From Tigriopus japonicus (taxonomy: Eukaryota > Arthropoda > Copepoda > Harpacticoida > Harpacticidae), in assembly GCA_010645155.1 (NCBI GenBank), contig CM021322.1, positions 5,245,522 through 5,309,521 of the forward strand: a stretch of DNA of 64,000 bases, in the 5' to 3' direction. A model generated the notes under the pieces. It made no database searches. It saw only the letters and a list, made by a program, of their open reading frames with translations, and had not been told where the DNA came from. A program made the translations under genes and the position numbers. Positions 1-11,382 of this stretch are shown piece by piece. Each line of letters begins with the position of its first letter. Position 1 is the stretch's first letter.

Positions 1-120
1 GCGGAGTTGATTGTTGGTGGAGTTAACCTTGGTGGAGATAAGTGCTGGGGGAGTTTACCTTGGCGGAGATCACCTGGTGCAAACCTACAGGGGGAGATCA
101 CTGTTGGGGGAGTTGTATGG
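1..120. repeat. Imperfect short tandem repeat at window edge
   Basis: The units alternate phrases like TTGGTGGAGTTAACC and TTGGTGGAGATAAG. They recur about every 33 bases for three to four degenerate copies. The array probably continues to the left of the window. No coding claim is made for the open frame across it. Confidence 0.5.
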
Positions 121-473
121 GAACCTTCGAAAACAACCTTCTTGTTTGACGATGTTAAAAAGCGCCGGTCCAACAACTCAAATAGAGTGATATGTGCCTA
201 AGACCTGGTAAATGTTCTTATAAGCAAAAATTATTAAATTAGGTATTCAGTTAACCGTTGTCATTGATCTACGTCAATTGCGAAGGCTTTAACTCTTTTA
301 ATCTTGAATGTAGCAGGTCTTAACCGCTTAGAATCGCAAAAAGGGTAATCCGCAAGATATTGCAGAATTACAATTAGCCAATGTGTGCCCATGCAATCGT
401 TAAATCGATTGCCGAATCAGAGATGCTCCCAAATTTCACTTCAATTTTTGTTCATTTCCAGTACCCTCACACA

Positions 474-2111
474 ATGAACAGTGCTCGGAGTTTGTTCCAC
501 AATGCTCTACGGGGACGTTGGTTCAAGAATGGTCCACGTTATATCCATACGGTCAACCCCAAAGTACGACCCTCGGTGAAGTTGCCCTATATGATATTGG
601 GTACAACTTGTTTGGCTGGATATGTGTACCTGAAGAACTCCAACCTTTCTGTCATTCATGCTAAGTCAACGTCAATTTTGGATTCGGCTGGATCGCAAAC
701 GCCTGGCCTCCCAGTTTTTAGATTATCGGAGGTGTCCAAACACGATACCATGGACAAGAGAGTTTGGGTGACGTTTAAGCATGGCGTTTATGATATCACG
801 GATTTCGTACCTAAGCATCCGGGAGCTAAAAATATCCTCATGGCTGCTGGATCATCAATTGAACCATTTTGGGAAACATATGCCGTTCACAAAAATAATA
901 AGGAGGTTTACCGAATGTTGGAGGAGTATCGGATTGGGAATCTCGACGAGCGAGATTTTCAAACTGAAACAAAGGTGACCGATGCCCAAGATCCATTTGC
1001 CAATGAACCCAAGCGCCATCCAGCTCTAAAACCATCTAGCGAGAAACCTTTTAATGCTGAAACTCCACCAGCTATGCTTATGAGCTCTTTCTATACGCCA
1101 AATGACATATTCTTCGTGAGAAGCCATCTGCCTACGCCTGAAGTAAATGCTGATCAATATGAATTGGAAATCTCAGGACCAGGAATGAAAGAGGGAGTGC
1201 TCACATTGAGCGACATCAAAAAATTCCCTAAACATACCGTGACCTCCGTGATTCAATGCGGAGGAAATCGTCGATCTGAAATGAATGCGGTCAAAGCACT
1301 TAAGGGTCTCAATTGGGAGGCTGGAGCGATCGGCAACGCCACTTGGAGTGGAGCCAAGTTGTCCGATGTTCTTCGGGCGTCCGGTGTTAACGAATCCGTG
1401 ATTCAAAAGTCCCAACACATTCAATTCGAAGGCTATGACGTTGGTGCGGATGGTTCGCCTTACGGTGCTTCAATTCCGCTCGAAAAGGGAATCAATCCAT
1501 ATGGTGATGTCCTTTTGGCGTATGAGATGAATGGCGAACCGATTCCAAGAGATCACGGCTTCCCAATCAGATTGGTGGTTCCTGGGGTAGTTGGGGCTCG
1601 GAATGTCAAATGGCTGAACCGAATCATCCTGTCAGAGCAGGAAAGCGATTCCCATTGGCAGCAGAACGATTATAAGGGTTTCAATCCGTCCATTTCGTGG
1701 GACAACGTGGATTTTTCCAAGTCTCCAGCGATCCAGAATATGCCCGTGACTAGTGCGATATGCACCCCCGAGGGCAATGAATCCGTCACTCCCGGGAAAT
1801 TGACTCTCAAAGGTTATGCTTGGTCCGGTGGCGGCAATCGTGTCATTCGAGTTGACATTACCGCCGACGGAGGGAAAAGCTGGAAAGAAGCCGAGATAAT
1901 CAAGCAAGAGGATGTCAACGAACCCCATCACTACGGCTGGACCCTCTGGAAGATTGACTTGGATATCCCCAAAGATAAAAAGTCCGTCGAAGTGTGGTCC
2001 AAAGCCGTGGATTCGTCGTACAACGTCCAACCTGAGACTTTTGAGAACATCTGGAATCTGCGCGGGCTTTTGTCCAATGCATACAGCAAGAAGACTTATC
2101 TCGTCAAATGA
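474..2111 (+). CDS. SUOX: Sulfite oxidase, mitochondrial
   Basis: This enzyme oxidises sulfite to sulfate in the mitochondrial intermembrane space, passing electrons through molybdenum and heme to cytochrome c. It is the last step of sulfur amino-acid breakdown. The frame codes 545 aa, as long as typical animal precursors. The N-terminus (MNSARSLFHNALRGRWFKNG) is basic and amphipathic like a mitochondrial presequence, and a hydrophobic stretch follows. A cytochrome b5 domain (about 80-155) shows the heme histidines in HPGAKN and YAVHKNN. The molybdopterin domain shows FVRSHLPTP and IQCGGNRRSEM, whose cysteine is the Mo ligand. HGFPIRLVVPG and a C-terminal dimerisation domain follow. I chose the ATG at 474 and not the in-frame ATG at 381 because a strong acceptor (TTCATTTCCAG, ending at 461) lies just before it. 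That implies an intron in the 5' UTR. The coding part has no intron. Confidence 0.95.
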   Translation: MNSARSLFHNALRGRWFKNGPRYIHTVNPKVRPSVKLPYMILGTTCLAGYVYLKNSNLSVIHAKSTSILDSAGSQTPGLPVFRLSEVSKHDTMDKRVWVTFKHGVYDITDFVPKHPGAKNILMAAGSSIEPFWETYAVHKNNKEVYRMLEEYRIGNLDERDFQTETKVTDAQDPFANEPKRHPALKPSSEKPFNAETPPAMLMSSFYTPNDIFFVRSHLPTPEVNADQYELEISGPGMKEGVLTLSDIKKFPKHTVTSVIQCGGNRRSEMNAVKALKGLNWEAGAIGNATWSGAKLSDVLRASGVNESVIQKSQHIQFEGYDVGADGSPYGASIPLEKGINPYGDVLLAYEMNGEPIPRDHGFPIRLVVPGVVGARNVKWLNRIILSEQESDSHWQQNDYKGFNPSISWDNVDFSKSPAIQNMPVTSAICTPEGNESVTPGKLTLKGYAWSGGGNRVIRVDITADGGKSWKEAEIIKQEDVNEPHHYGWTLWKIDLDIPKDKKSVEVWSKAVDSSYNVQPETFENIWNLRGLLSNAYSKKTYLVK

Positions 2112-2917
2112 TTCTCATTTCATTTGTCTTACCCGGTGATCGAACCCAGTTTTGTATATGAATCTTTATTTTATTTATTGAACAAATTAAGTTAATATTA
2201 ACAAGTTTCCACCCAAATTTTTGTTCTTGATTTGAACGGCGAAGCCAACAATAGAAATTGCCCGGGAAAATCCGTTGGCTTTATATGCCAACGGTTTCTT
2301 TCTCCCCACCCCCTTATCGTATTTAAAGGTAGAACCTCATTCTCACTCAACCTCGATTAATTTCGATCGGGAGAATATCAATCATCCGGCATCCGTGATG
2401 TCAACCATTTTCCAGTCTAGCACAAAACATTCAGTAGGCGTATGAGAACCATTTCCATTTATTTTCGAAAAAATAATGCTAACTTCATGACACGGCAATG
2501 CAAGCGATCATTCGCATTGGAATTTATCCTTTCTAAATACATGGTTCCAAAACGTTAGATGATGTTACAAGAGTAGATCGCTTCTGTCTGTAATGGGATG
2601 AAGATGGGGGATGGATGGTTAATGTTGCCTCGCTCCTCGAAATGGTTCGATGATGATCAGCCCAGCCGAATGGGGGGAATCCACGGCTAAAGTGAACTAG
2701 CCCGCATTAGAGACTGCTTGGAATTTGTACTTTGGCATAAGCTTCGTTCTTCTTCGATCTTTTGAATGGGTTGGTAGTTGGTTGGCATGGCGTCTGGAGT
2801 TGTAGTGGTGGTTGTAGTCGTCGGTCGAAAAGGGGGAATAATGGGGGAAGGGGGGATAATAATAATTGAAGAGGTGTGGTGGTACTTGTAGTTAGAAATA
2901 TTGACGTAGACAATGAT

Positions 2918-3166
2918 TTAAGACAAGTGAGCGCCGATGAACTTGGCCATGGAGAAAGCGCGGATCTTCTCCTCACCGAAAACCTTGGCCATCTTCTTGT
3001 CGGGCTTGAAGAACTGCTTGTTCTCGGGGTCCTGGAGATTGTGCTTCTTAATGTAGGCCCACAATTGCTTGATGCACTCCGATCGGGAGGCCTCCTTCTT
3101 GCCCACCACCTCGGCCAACTCGGGGCTGAGCTTCATGGGCTTGGTTAATCCGGATCCTTTGGCCAT
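2918..3166 (-). CDS. Small SWIB/MDM2-domain protein
   Basis: This 82-aa single-exon protein consists almost entirely of one SWIB/MDM2 domain. Signature blocks are SRSECIKQLWAYIKKHNLQD, FFKPDKKMAKVFGEEKIRAF and the final MAKFIGAHL. The SWIB fold mediates protein-protein contacts in chromatin complexes (SMARCD/BAF60, UAF30/Spp27). Stand-alone versions of this size exist in eukaryotes and some bacteria, and their exact role is not settled. Start MAKGSG is the only ATG ahead of the domain. A TATA-like box lies about 110 bases upstream. The plus-strand frame over the same bases is only the antisense shadow. It lies tail-to-tail with the upstream sulfite oxidase gene, about 800 bases apart. Confidence 0.85.
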   Translation of the reverse strand: MAKGSGLTKPMKLSPELAEVVGKKEASRSECIKQLWAYIKKHNLQDPENKQFFKPDKKMAKVFGEEKIRAFSMAKFIGAHLS

Positions 3167-3274
3167 TTTGGATTCTGTTCGAAGTCGAGATTCGGTCGAA
3201 GAGAGAGAGAAGAGGACGATAATACACCCTTAGTACGATAGGAGACGAGTGAAGGGAAAATGCGCGCTCTTTTC

Positions 3275-3282
3275 TTTATAAA
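3275..3282 (-). promoter_or_regulatory. TATA-like box of the SWIB gene
   Basis: TTTATAAA, read on the minus strand, lies about 110 bases upstream of the ATG at 3166. The spacing leaves room for a short 5' UTR. This is sequence match and position only. Confidence 0.4.
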
Positions 3283-3299
3283 CGAGGACGACACCACGA

Positions 3300-5717
3300 C
3301 CACCGACACTGCCTAACATAAAGCCGGTCACAAACTTGAGGGACTCTCGAGAGCGAGCAGTCCATTACTACATAGCAGTAGTACTACTCCTACTGTAGAG
3401 ATACAATATATAGAGTTCAGTAGAACAGAAAGAAGCGAGGAACGTCTACTACCTTATGTACTAGTACTGTAGTAGTAGTAGTGGTAGTAGTAGAAGAAGG
3501 AAAGGAAGAGAAGTGCGTCGGTTTTGCGGCTAAATTCAAAACAGCCCACACTTGGGCTTTTGGGCTGGGTGGCCGGCCGTTGTATAGCCAATGGGTGAGC
3601 ATTGCATAGCGGCAGAACGAGTGAGGTTCGAAGAAGAGCGACTGAGTAATGTTCAAGAGCAGTGATGGAACGAAGAAGAGCGGAATGGCCGATGGGCTGG
3701 GCAACCCGTCCTTCTATGGGATGGGCTGACTACTCTCACCAAAGGAAGGGCAGAACGAGAGAAAGAGATTTTGAATACTATGTACATGAAAAGGGCAGAA
3801 CGGAGCGGGGAAAAAAGCGACGCTATGATGTTCTGAAGCGGTTGGGGGCTTGTGGGCAGGGCAAGAGATGCACCAGACGGCCAAACCCGGGATTGTCATT
3901 GCCGGCTTTTTTTCCAAACGGAGGGTGACTGAGTTGAGTTGAGGTTTTGTGAAAAGCCCAAATTTGGAGGAGGTTAAACATATGTTTTAAATTTGTGATA
4001 CAAAGGTTTTTATGTTGGCATTGGGATCTTCATGTGATTATGCCAAAGTTTGGCAAATTTTATTGACACAATGATCGGTTTCAGAGAGATATCTTAGCTC
4101 ATGTAAAGTTGAGACATGGGCTGAAGTTGAAAACGGGTAATTTAGACATTCATCTTGGATAGAGTGAAGAATAGGGCAAAATATTGAAAATACTGCAGAA
4201 TGAACCTAAATGAGTTGGTTTCTGGTGGTTTTAAATTCCTGCTCTACAAAGCCCTTTTCTCTTCGTCTTTCTCACTCAGTATAGTGGAGCAGTACATATA
4301 GGGACCACCTTACTCTGGACATATCTCTAGACTTTTGCCTCTGGCCAGAAACGAGGACGGGTCGGAATCATTATACAGTAGAATTTCATGTTGACCTGTA
4401 AAAATGGTACAATTTTGCCTTTGTAAATGATAATATTTGAGCCTCAGTTCCACAAATAATGGCAAAAGTAATGATCCATCATTCCAGTTTTCCCCCTGTA
4501 CATTGCCCTTTAGTAGTAGTTCGGTTCTCTGAGAAGAGCAAAGAGAAGTTGGTCGTTGAGGGGAACTAGTGCTAGCAGTAGTACTAGTACTACTACCACT
4601 ACTACTACTCTTACTTCTCCTGGCCATAATACTACTACTACAGAACGAAGAGCTAGACGCTCTTGCTACATCACAAAGATCTAGCCTCTGTAGTGCTGTG
4701 TACTACTACTACTAAAGCCTTGTGGTAGTTGAAGGAGAGGTTCGTTCTACTATGAAGGGAACAGTAAGAGAAGCCAACTTCGTTCTACAGAAGAATGCTC
4801 CATTGCTCTACCCTTATGCACAACAGCTCTGTCTGTAGATGTAAACGTAGTACGTTGTGTACTAAGATCGAAGTACTGAAGCTTGGAAGAACAGAACAGA
4901 CGCTATACGATTGTATTACGTACTGTAGACTCCCATGAAATGCTAGTAACAATGAAGCCATGTCTCTTGTGCTTCTATAAACCAAGGTTTAGGGACAAAA
5001 CTTCCAACAAATTCAAAGAGTTCATTGGTTAATAAAGAAAGAAAGAATGAAAAAATAAATATTTGCTCTATGACCCAGTTTAAAACTGCGAATGAGGATT
5101 TATTATCCATTGTAGTAAAATGTTTGATAGGAGCAGATCAAACTATCAAGCACATAATTTCAATATCACACTTTGTCCAAGAATATGCTGCAGCCGTGTC
5201 ACAAATAACGAACTCTAAATTGCTCTGTAACCCGATGCTATTATCGAAAGAAGTTATATTTTGAATAATCTCTTGTTCCTGAATGATTGCTCTGATCCAG
5301 GAAAACGATCCCCTTTCCTATGAAGTGCATATTTACTTAACTCTGCATTATTGTTACTTGCAGAGCTTGCGAAACGAAGAAAAACCGTGCAACGATTTGA
5401 CTTCAAAATCGATTGATTGGAAACCCGGCGTTTACACGCAGGTATTTAAATACATTTTTGTTTATCACAAGAGTCAATGTGTGTTTATAGTGAATGTACC
5501 CAGGAATGCAAGCTATTGGAGTACGTACGCCTTCACCCTCTACGTTGAGCACCTTTCGGCCTACGCAGGCCACCACTTCAGAGTTCTTGCAATCCTAACC
5601 TTATAGGAGTGGCCACAAGAATACATGTTCAACAGTCGTCTTACACAAACCAGAGATTCCAGATCGAAATTTGGAAAATAATCCTATTCAATCTAGTGTT
5701 TTGAGTGTACAAAAGCC
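3300..5717. other. Intergenic region, trinucleotide-rich
   Basis: No frame here looks like a conserved protein. TAG/CTA trinucleotide microsatellites occur at about 3440-3500 and 4505-4715 and produce spurious poly-Ser/Thr frames. The small open frames at 5025-5264 and 5283-5606 show no recognisable motif. The last few hundred bases presumably hold the promoter of the dehydrogenase that begins at 5718. Confidence 0.5.
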
Positions 5718-6904
5718 ATGGAGAGTGGAGCACTAGCTGGTGCAATCATTGGTGGGATCATCTTGTTCATCTTGGTGGTGGCCTTGTTGCTCTTCCTCTT
5801 TAGCCGATGGATGCGAGGCCCCATGAAAGGCTCCAACAATCCCAAGTCTTTGACTGGAAAACTTGTGGTCATCACTGGTAATCAAAGATCGACGATTGCA
5901 AGGTCAAATGGGATAGGGATCGTAATCTCATTTTTATCGTAACAGGTGCCAATACAGGTATTGGCAAAGCTGCAGCGGAAGATCTAGCCAAACGAGGTGC
6001 TAGAGTGATTATCTTGTGTCGATCCGTTGAAAAAGGAGAAGAGGCTGCGGCTGAGATCAAAGAATCAACCGGAGGTCAAGTGGAAGTTAGACGTTTGGAT
6101 TTAGCCTCCCTCAAGTCGGTTCGTGAATGTGCCGAGGCTCTGGTGGCCTCTGAGGACAAGATCGACATTCTCATCAACAATGCAGGAGTAATGATGTGTC
6201 CCAATTGGAAAACAGAGGATGGTTTTGACATGCAATTTGGAACGAACCATTTGGGACATTTCCTTCTAACTGAGCTTTTAATGCCGTTGATTCGAAAAAG
6301 TGAAGCGTCAGGGTTTCATCCTAGGTATAAAATACTTGAGCCAATAATGTTCAAGATTTCGAAAATCTAATACATGTTGTATTTGCTACGGTTTGTAGGA
6401 TCATTAACGTCTCAAGTTTGGGTCACAAGGGTGCTCCAATTAACTGGGACGACATCAACTTCGAGAAGAGTTACAGCTCATGGGCAGCTTATGCCCAGTC
6501 AAAATTGGCCAATGTTTTACACGCCAAAGAGTTGGCGGAACGATTGAGCAACACAGAAATATCAGTGTACGCCGTTCATCCAGGTAAGAAGAAATTTTAG
6601 CATCCACAATCAGTTCCTAATTTTTGCCTCGATTTTAGGAGCTGTTGATACCGAGCTAGGGCGGCACCTTTATTCAACATGGTACGGAAAAATACTCAAA
6701 CCTTGTGCAGTACCACTGATCAAAAAACCTATCCATGGAGCCCAAACCATATTGTATTGTGCTCTGGACGATTCAGTTGCGAATGATAGTGGAAAATACT
6801 ATGCAGATTGTCGCGAAACCCGACCTCATCCTCGAGCACTTCGCAAAGAAGATCAGAAGCGATTGTGGGAACTTAGCGAGAAATTCGTGGGACTCAAAGA
6901 ATAA
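5718..6904 (+). CDS. Retinol dehydrogenase-like short-chain dehydrogenase (RDH11/12/13/14 type)
   Basis: This NAD(P)-dependent SDR is likely to interconvert retinoids or other lipid aldehydes and alcohols at a membrane. Four exons (5718-5877, 5946-6324, 6399-6583, 6639-6904), joined by GT/AG introns of 55-74 bases, give 329 aa, normal for the family. Residues 6-30 form a membrane anchor (AGAIIGGIILFILVVALLLF). The cofactor motif TGANTGIG is split by intron 1. It is followed by RSVEKGEEAA, LDLASLKSVRE, the NNAGVM motif, NVSSLGHKG and the catalytic YAQSK tetrad residues. HPGAVDTELGRH is also typical. The C-terminus has the usual CRETRPHPRAL region. Its stop overlaps the 3' end of the VHL-like gene on the other strand by 11 bases. 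The substrate cannot be read from sequence. Confidence 0.9.
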
Positions 6905-7521
6905 TGGCCATGATGATCACTCCGCAACAACTACCATGATCTTGGAATACTCGTCTTTTAATGTCAACCCTGTCATCAAAAACACCAATCGTCCAATTCA
7001 CCATTGTCATAAGCTCGATTCTCGACCAAATCAAATCTATGTCGTTGGCAAGCGATTGGAACAACAATCCCAGTTTCTTGAATGCCCAATTCACCGGAGG
7101 CTCTTGCCTCTGTTCTTCCTCCCACGTAAAGATGTCGCTGGGGTTCATTTCTTGCCCTTGCCTCTAACATCACTCCACCTAAGACGATCATGACAGAAAG
7201 ATTTTACACTTTAATATCATTTTTTTCTATCAAGATTCTCACAATCATAGAAAAACGTTACTTCCGCTGATGTTACCCACCTTTTATTGTAATCTCCGTC
7301 CATGCCCTGCAATTATTGACCTTTAGTGGCGGTTGCAAGGTTCCCAAGGGAGTTTGTTGGCCTTGCTCGTTGCGTGAAACAATTTCTATCTCAAGGGGAG
7401 AAATGTTGATGAATCGAATTTTGATTGGAGGTCCAACTATGTCTTCAAATGGATTGCTACGTAAACCTTCATTTGGAAATCTAGATCTGAATATATTTCC
7501 TAAGCTTCGTTTTTGCATCAT
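6894..7521 (-). CDS. VHL: von Hippel-Lindau (VHL)-like protein
   Basis: VHL is the substrate-recognition subunit of a cullin-2 ubiquitin ligase that binds hydroxylated HIF-alpha. Exon 1 (7521-7281) contains IKIRFINISPLEIEIV and PLGTLQPPLKVNNCRAWTEI. These follow the beta-domain pattern V-x-F-x-N-x-SP, TLxPG and a W strand. Exon 2 (about 7156-6894) contains MNPSDIFTWEEE, matching the end of the beta domain. It continues PPVNWAFKKLGLLFQSL, matching the linker and first alpha-domain helix (LPV-x4-K-x-L-x-L-x3-SL). The product is about 167 aa, in the size range of invertebrate VHL. The donor is AAAAG|GTGGGT. The acceptor is uncertain: two AAG sites 6 bases apart (exon starting 7156 or 7150) keep frame. 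An alternative AG would put exon 2 in another frame without the VHL match. The call rests on motif alignment by eye. Confidence 0.6.
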
Positions 7522-10064
7522 GGTTGTTGAAACCCAGCCACATTCTGAAATTTAATGTGCTCTTTATTTCATCTCAGACAAGAGATCTTGGTTTCAAGGC
7601 TTACCCACACATCGTTTGGTGCCCTCAGGAAAATTTTGTCCCATAAATCCAATTAAGCGTTCAAGTCCGATCACCTCTGAAAGTTTGAGAACAAATTTAT
7701 TTGATAAAAACGGTTCTTGCCATATTTCTATAAATTTAGGTTATCTCAGACTCTTGAAATGGCGTAAGTCAGCTCAGGAATAGTCTTAGTTAAAAAACTC
7801 GTTTAAAAGTCTGACCTATGAAAAATGTTGAAGCAGAGATTGAGTACTCAAATCGTCTTTTTTCATGGTCTCTTTTTTGCTACTGTTCTTGAAACAGGGC
7901 CCTCTCCACTAACAGTGCATATTTCTGGCAAATAGGTTTTAGTCCCAGAAGGATTTTTTTGCTAGTTTTGAACATTTTCTTGATATTGTAATGTTTCAAT
8001 TGTCATTTGTGGGCGTAAAGAGCCTAGTTTCTTTGCCAGAGATTGGCGCTCTTGGTCGCCACTTTACAAGGGGCAAGTTCTATGATAAGAGAATGGGAGA
8101 GCGTCATGAAAGCGACATCTGCTTCGTTTGGCTCATGATTTCCAAAGACCATCAACCAAGCTCGACATTTTCTCCGATTAGGAGGGCTGCACATTTCATG
8201 AAAATTTTTCTTTCATTCAAACTTTCATTTTTCCGATTTTTTTATTCTTTAATTTTTCTTGCTGATTTGCATTTTTGACCTTTTTGTTAAATTTGTTTTC
8301 CTAATTTCTAGATGAACATTGAGTTTTTTTCCCCTTTGACATACGCGATCGATTGATCAAGGCTTTTCGCCTCGTTTTTATTCTTCTTTTTGGAAAGCTT
8401 GGCTTATGATTATTCAGTTGAGGTTTTCAAGATAAAATTCAACACTAACTCCCCAGGTGTTGTAATTGATTGGTTACAACACAAAAAAAACCGAAGCATT
8501 TCTAAAAGGATCGATGCAGTGCTTCCATATCTTGCACTTTTGTGCAAATTTTGCGCTTTTTGGGGTCCCATTTGCGCACTTTTTTGGGCTCTTGCGCCTT
8601 GCATTTTTCTAGTTCGAGTCAGAAGAATAAAAAAAATTGCATTTTGAACCCTAGAATCACTAAAAATTGTCCAAAATGCCACTTGATAAGAACTATTTTA
8701 GAGACTAGTTCAAGTTTTAAAAAGATTTTATCGACAATTTAAAAAAATAATACCAACAAATCTGCAATGTTTGAGAGTGAAGTAAATTTCTGTGTCTGCC
8801 AAAACAAAACCTAATGGAAAATAAACATCCCAAGAAAGTCTCTCAAATTTGAGGTAATTTAAGGAAGACAGAGTGGCCGCGCGTACTAATGCGTTCTTAT
8901 GAGAGAATTCGACCTGTTGGGGTCGAATTGAAGCTGCCGGGAGAAACCCTTGTAGCGGTAGTAAAAAATTCGCAAAAAAACTGAGAGTAGAAGATTTGCA
9001 GTTGAGCTATTCCATAAAAAAAATAGCAAAAAACTTCATCAGTATGAAGAGCCTGGAAGGCTCAATTTTTTATAAAGTTGTTTGTCCCCCGTAAAGGTTT
9101 GATAATGTAACAATCATGAAGGCAAAATTGTACTTTTTTTCTTTCTTTTTTTCTGTCAAACTGAGATTGAAACAAGTTCTTAAGCTTTGTAACGAAGATA
9201 TAAATGCATGCACTTGTAATGTCAATATATGTATTTTAGTGAATATTTATAAAAGCTAAGTTTTTGAGTCCTTATCAGATTGTTTGTAATAAAAGTAAGC
9301 TTTTAAGGTAATATAAATGTGAGGTAAACTCCTCCAGTTGTTTTCTGTATTTTTTATTGTTTCTTGAGCCAATTTTCTTGAGTCAAAAGAAAAATCTCGA
9401 TATAAGCAACATTTTGCTGCTGACAGAAAAGCTGCTTAAAATGAGATTCGACTGTAATTGCAAATATTATGGTGTATATTTTGGCGTTTTTATTTGAAGT
9501 TTTTGTACGATCCTACTGATTAGCCTATTGGAATCTGTGAGAAAATATGCTAGATGGTGCTTCCCTGAATTTGCTTTTTATCAAGGGGAACTTTAATTTT
9601 CATAAGAAAGAAGAAGTCTCTTTTCATTAATGATGATTTCTTACTCGTCATTTAGAAAAAAAATCATTAGCAGCATTCATGCTACCATCATCAAGAAATC
9701 TATCTACTTTGGATTGTTTTATTGCAATTCAATCAATGTTAGGGTTATCTATAGTCTACTTTTGTGACTCCCTTTTAGAAGGTTTACAACAGGGATATCC
9801 TTCGTCATGGAGATGACTCAGGTAAGATAAATATGTATTTCATTAGACAGAATGGAATATGAAATATATCTTTTTGTTAGTGGAAAAGAAGAAAATTTTC
9901 AGCCAGAGTTCCTTACAAATTATAAATTCTCAAGATTTTGATTGCTTTGGAAATGTTCCAATTGCAAATGTTTTGTTCCTACTTCAAGTTTTGATTTCCC
10001 ATATCTTAGGAAGATTACCCAAATCTAACAATGCTGATGGTTGTGATCTCCTTGACAGCTTTTT
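7522..10064. other. Gene-free AT-rich stretch
   Basis: I see no supportable gene. A tRNA-derived SINE copy lies at about 8874-8973. The part at 8530-8620 repeats TTGCGC/TTTGCAC phrases. These resemble the filling of the hAT-like element at 24.1 kb, but I found no terminal repeats or duplication. Confidence 0.4.
8874..8973 (+). mobile_element. tRNA-derived SINE, copy 1
   Basis: It starts TGGCCGCGCGTACTAATGCG (A-box-like). A B-box-like GGGTCGAATTG follows near 8928, and the end reads CTTGTAGCGGTAGTAAAAAA. The same head and tail, with a better B box, recur in the minus-strand copy at 27526-27666, which defines the family. This copy is shorter and more degenerate. A/T-rich sequence follows the tail. 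Confidence 0.6.
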
Positions 10065-11218
10065 TTAACAATCAAATTTAGAAAAACATACTGAAAGTTC
10101 GAACGTACTAAATCGTACTATACTAACAAGTAAATGTTTACCCTGAGTGTGTGTGGACAATTGCTCAGGAGACACGGACCGATTGATCTTAGAATGAGCT
10201 CGAACTTGAGTGCCTGCACCAATACCAAGACTTAAGCCCATTGCAACTGAAATGAGATCAAAATTAACTTGCTTGTTTTTGTTGAATATAAAGCGAGGTT
10301 CGTCTCATCTCACATTTAATGAGTGGTTTCCCCAAGACGCAGATTTCGTTGCCAAAGCATTCCTGAAATTCGGTAGAACTTTAGTCTTGTATACATGTAG
10401 TAAGCAAATGCAATAATTTATTGTTGAGTATTTATAAACCTGAGTACTTTCACACCCATGACAAAGTCCGTCAACACAAACTAGTCCCATTCGACAACCA
10501 TATCTAGGCACGCAAGAGAATAACTTGTTTGGGCTGAAATTTTGTGAGACAACCAAAGTTTCAATAAAATGATCTAAGCATATTCAATAATTCAATCATA
10601 CTTCAAATCCTTTGAAGCATCGTCTTGGCTTCCTTTCTTCTTTGGGTTCTGAAAGATTGACGATCCAGACATTCTGTTCATAGATTGTGAGTTCGAGAGT
10701 TCAGTGTCATATCCCGAGGAGGTCATTGGAACTCCAATCACGGATGGCAATCGATTCCCGAATCTAGATTCAAGCATTGGAAAATAGAAAAGAACCTTTC
10801 CCTCAGGAATCTGGATCATATTCTCGGGTTTGGGAACAACTCTTTCTGGTGGTGAAGAAGTATTTGAGGCTTCTGTCGTTGAAGTTTCACTTGTAAATGT
10901 AGTGCTCGAGTCGAAATGTGAGGATGTTTTGGGGCCTTGTGCTACTTTGTGCATATAAGCTTCATGATCGACGTCTTTCTCGTCGTCCATTTCAATTGAA
11001 TCCGAGTCGTTGGAATATTGGTTTCTATTTCCAAGAACAACTTTGGGTTTGTAAAATTCATGATGTTTCAAGTCAGGCAACGAGTTTGCTTGTTCGTATG
11101 TCGGCTTTTCCTTTTGTATAATACTCTCTTCATTGCTTTCGTCATTGATAGAAACTATTGGAGCAATCAAGTTGATTATCACAAACGCCACACAAGCAAT
11201 CATGCTTTTGCCAAACAT
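10065..11218 (-). CDS. Secreted acidic low-complexity protein with cysteine-rich tail, unrecognised
   Basis: I do not recognise the family. Exon 1 (11218-10602) codes a clear signal peptide (MFGKSMIACVAFVIINLIAP) and then about 180 residues rich in Ser, Thr, Asp and Glu. Read straight through, it stops after KDLKYD. There is, however, a GTATGA donor in that last codon run, and four short downstream exons join in phase: 10533-10440, 10362-10314, 10246-10142 and 10090-10065. The second carries CVPRYGCRMGLVCVDGLCHG, the third ECFGNEICVLGKPLIK, and the last ends CFSKFDC-stop. The spliced protein would be 296 aa. Periodic cysteines behind a signal peptide argue that these are real exons of an extracellular protein. 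The last exon (26 bases) is the least certain. The signal peptide and exon 1 stand without the rest. Confidence 0.55.
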
Positions 11219-11382
11219 TGCTTGGCAAGAGTATTTTGTTCATCGATCATTTATCGATAGAGCCCCTCAGTGTTAAATTTCAAGCTTGACAATGAAGATG
11301 AATGGTCAATAATGATTTTATATGTTTGCATTTATTTGGAAAAGAATCACAGCTACGAAAGGTGCACGGATGAGGTTGATTG

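Noticed and set aside
1632..2030. 132-codon minus frame inside sulfite oxidase
   Set aside because: Antisense shadow of a certain coding exon; no motif of its own.
2876..3148. 90-codon plus frame over the SWIB gene
   Set aside because: Leucine-rich shadow; the minus-strand frame carries the conserved SWIB domain.
6976..7191. Alternative exon 2 frame for the VHL-like gene (GGVMLEARARNEP...)
   Set aside because: It follows from a better-looking TTAG acceptor but gives no VHL match. The other frame matches the beta-alpha linker, so I preferred that one and lowered confidence.
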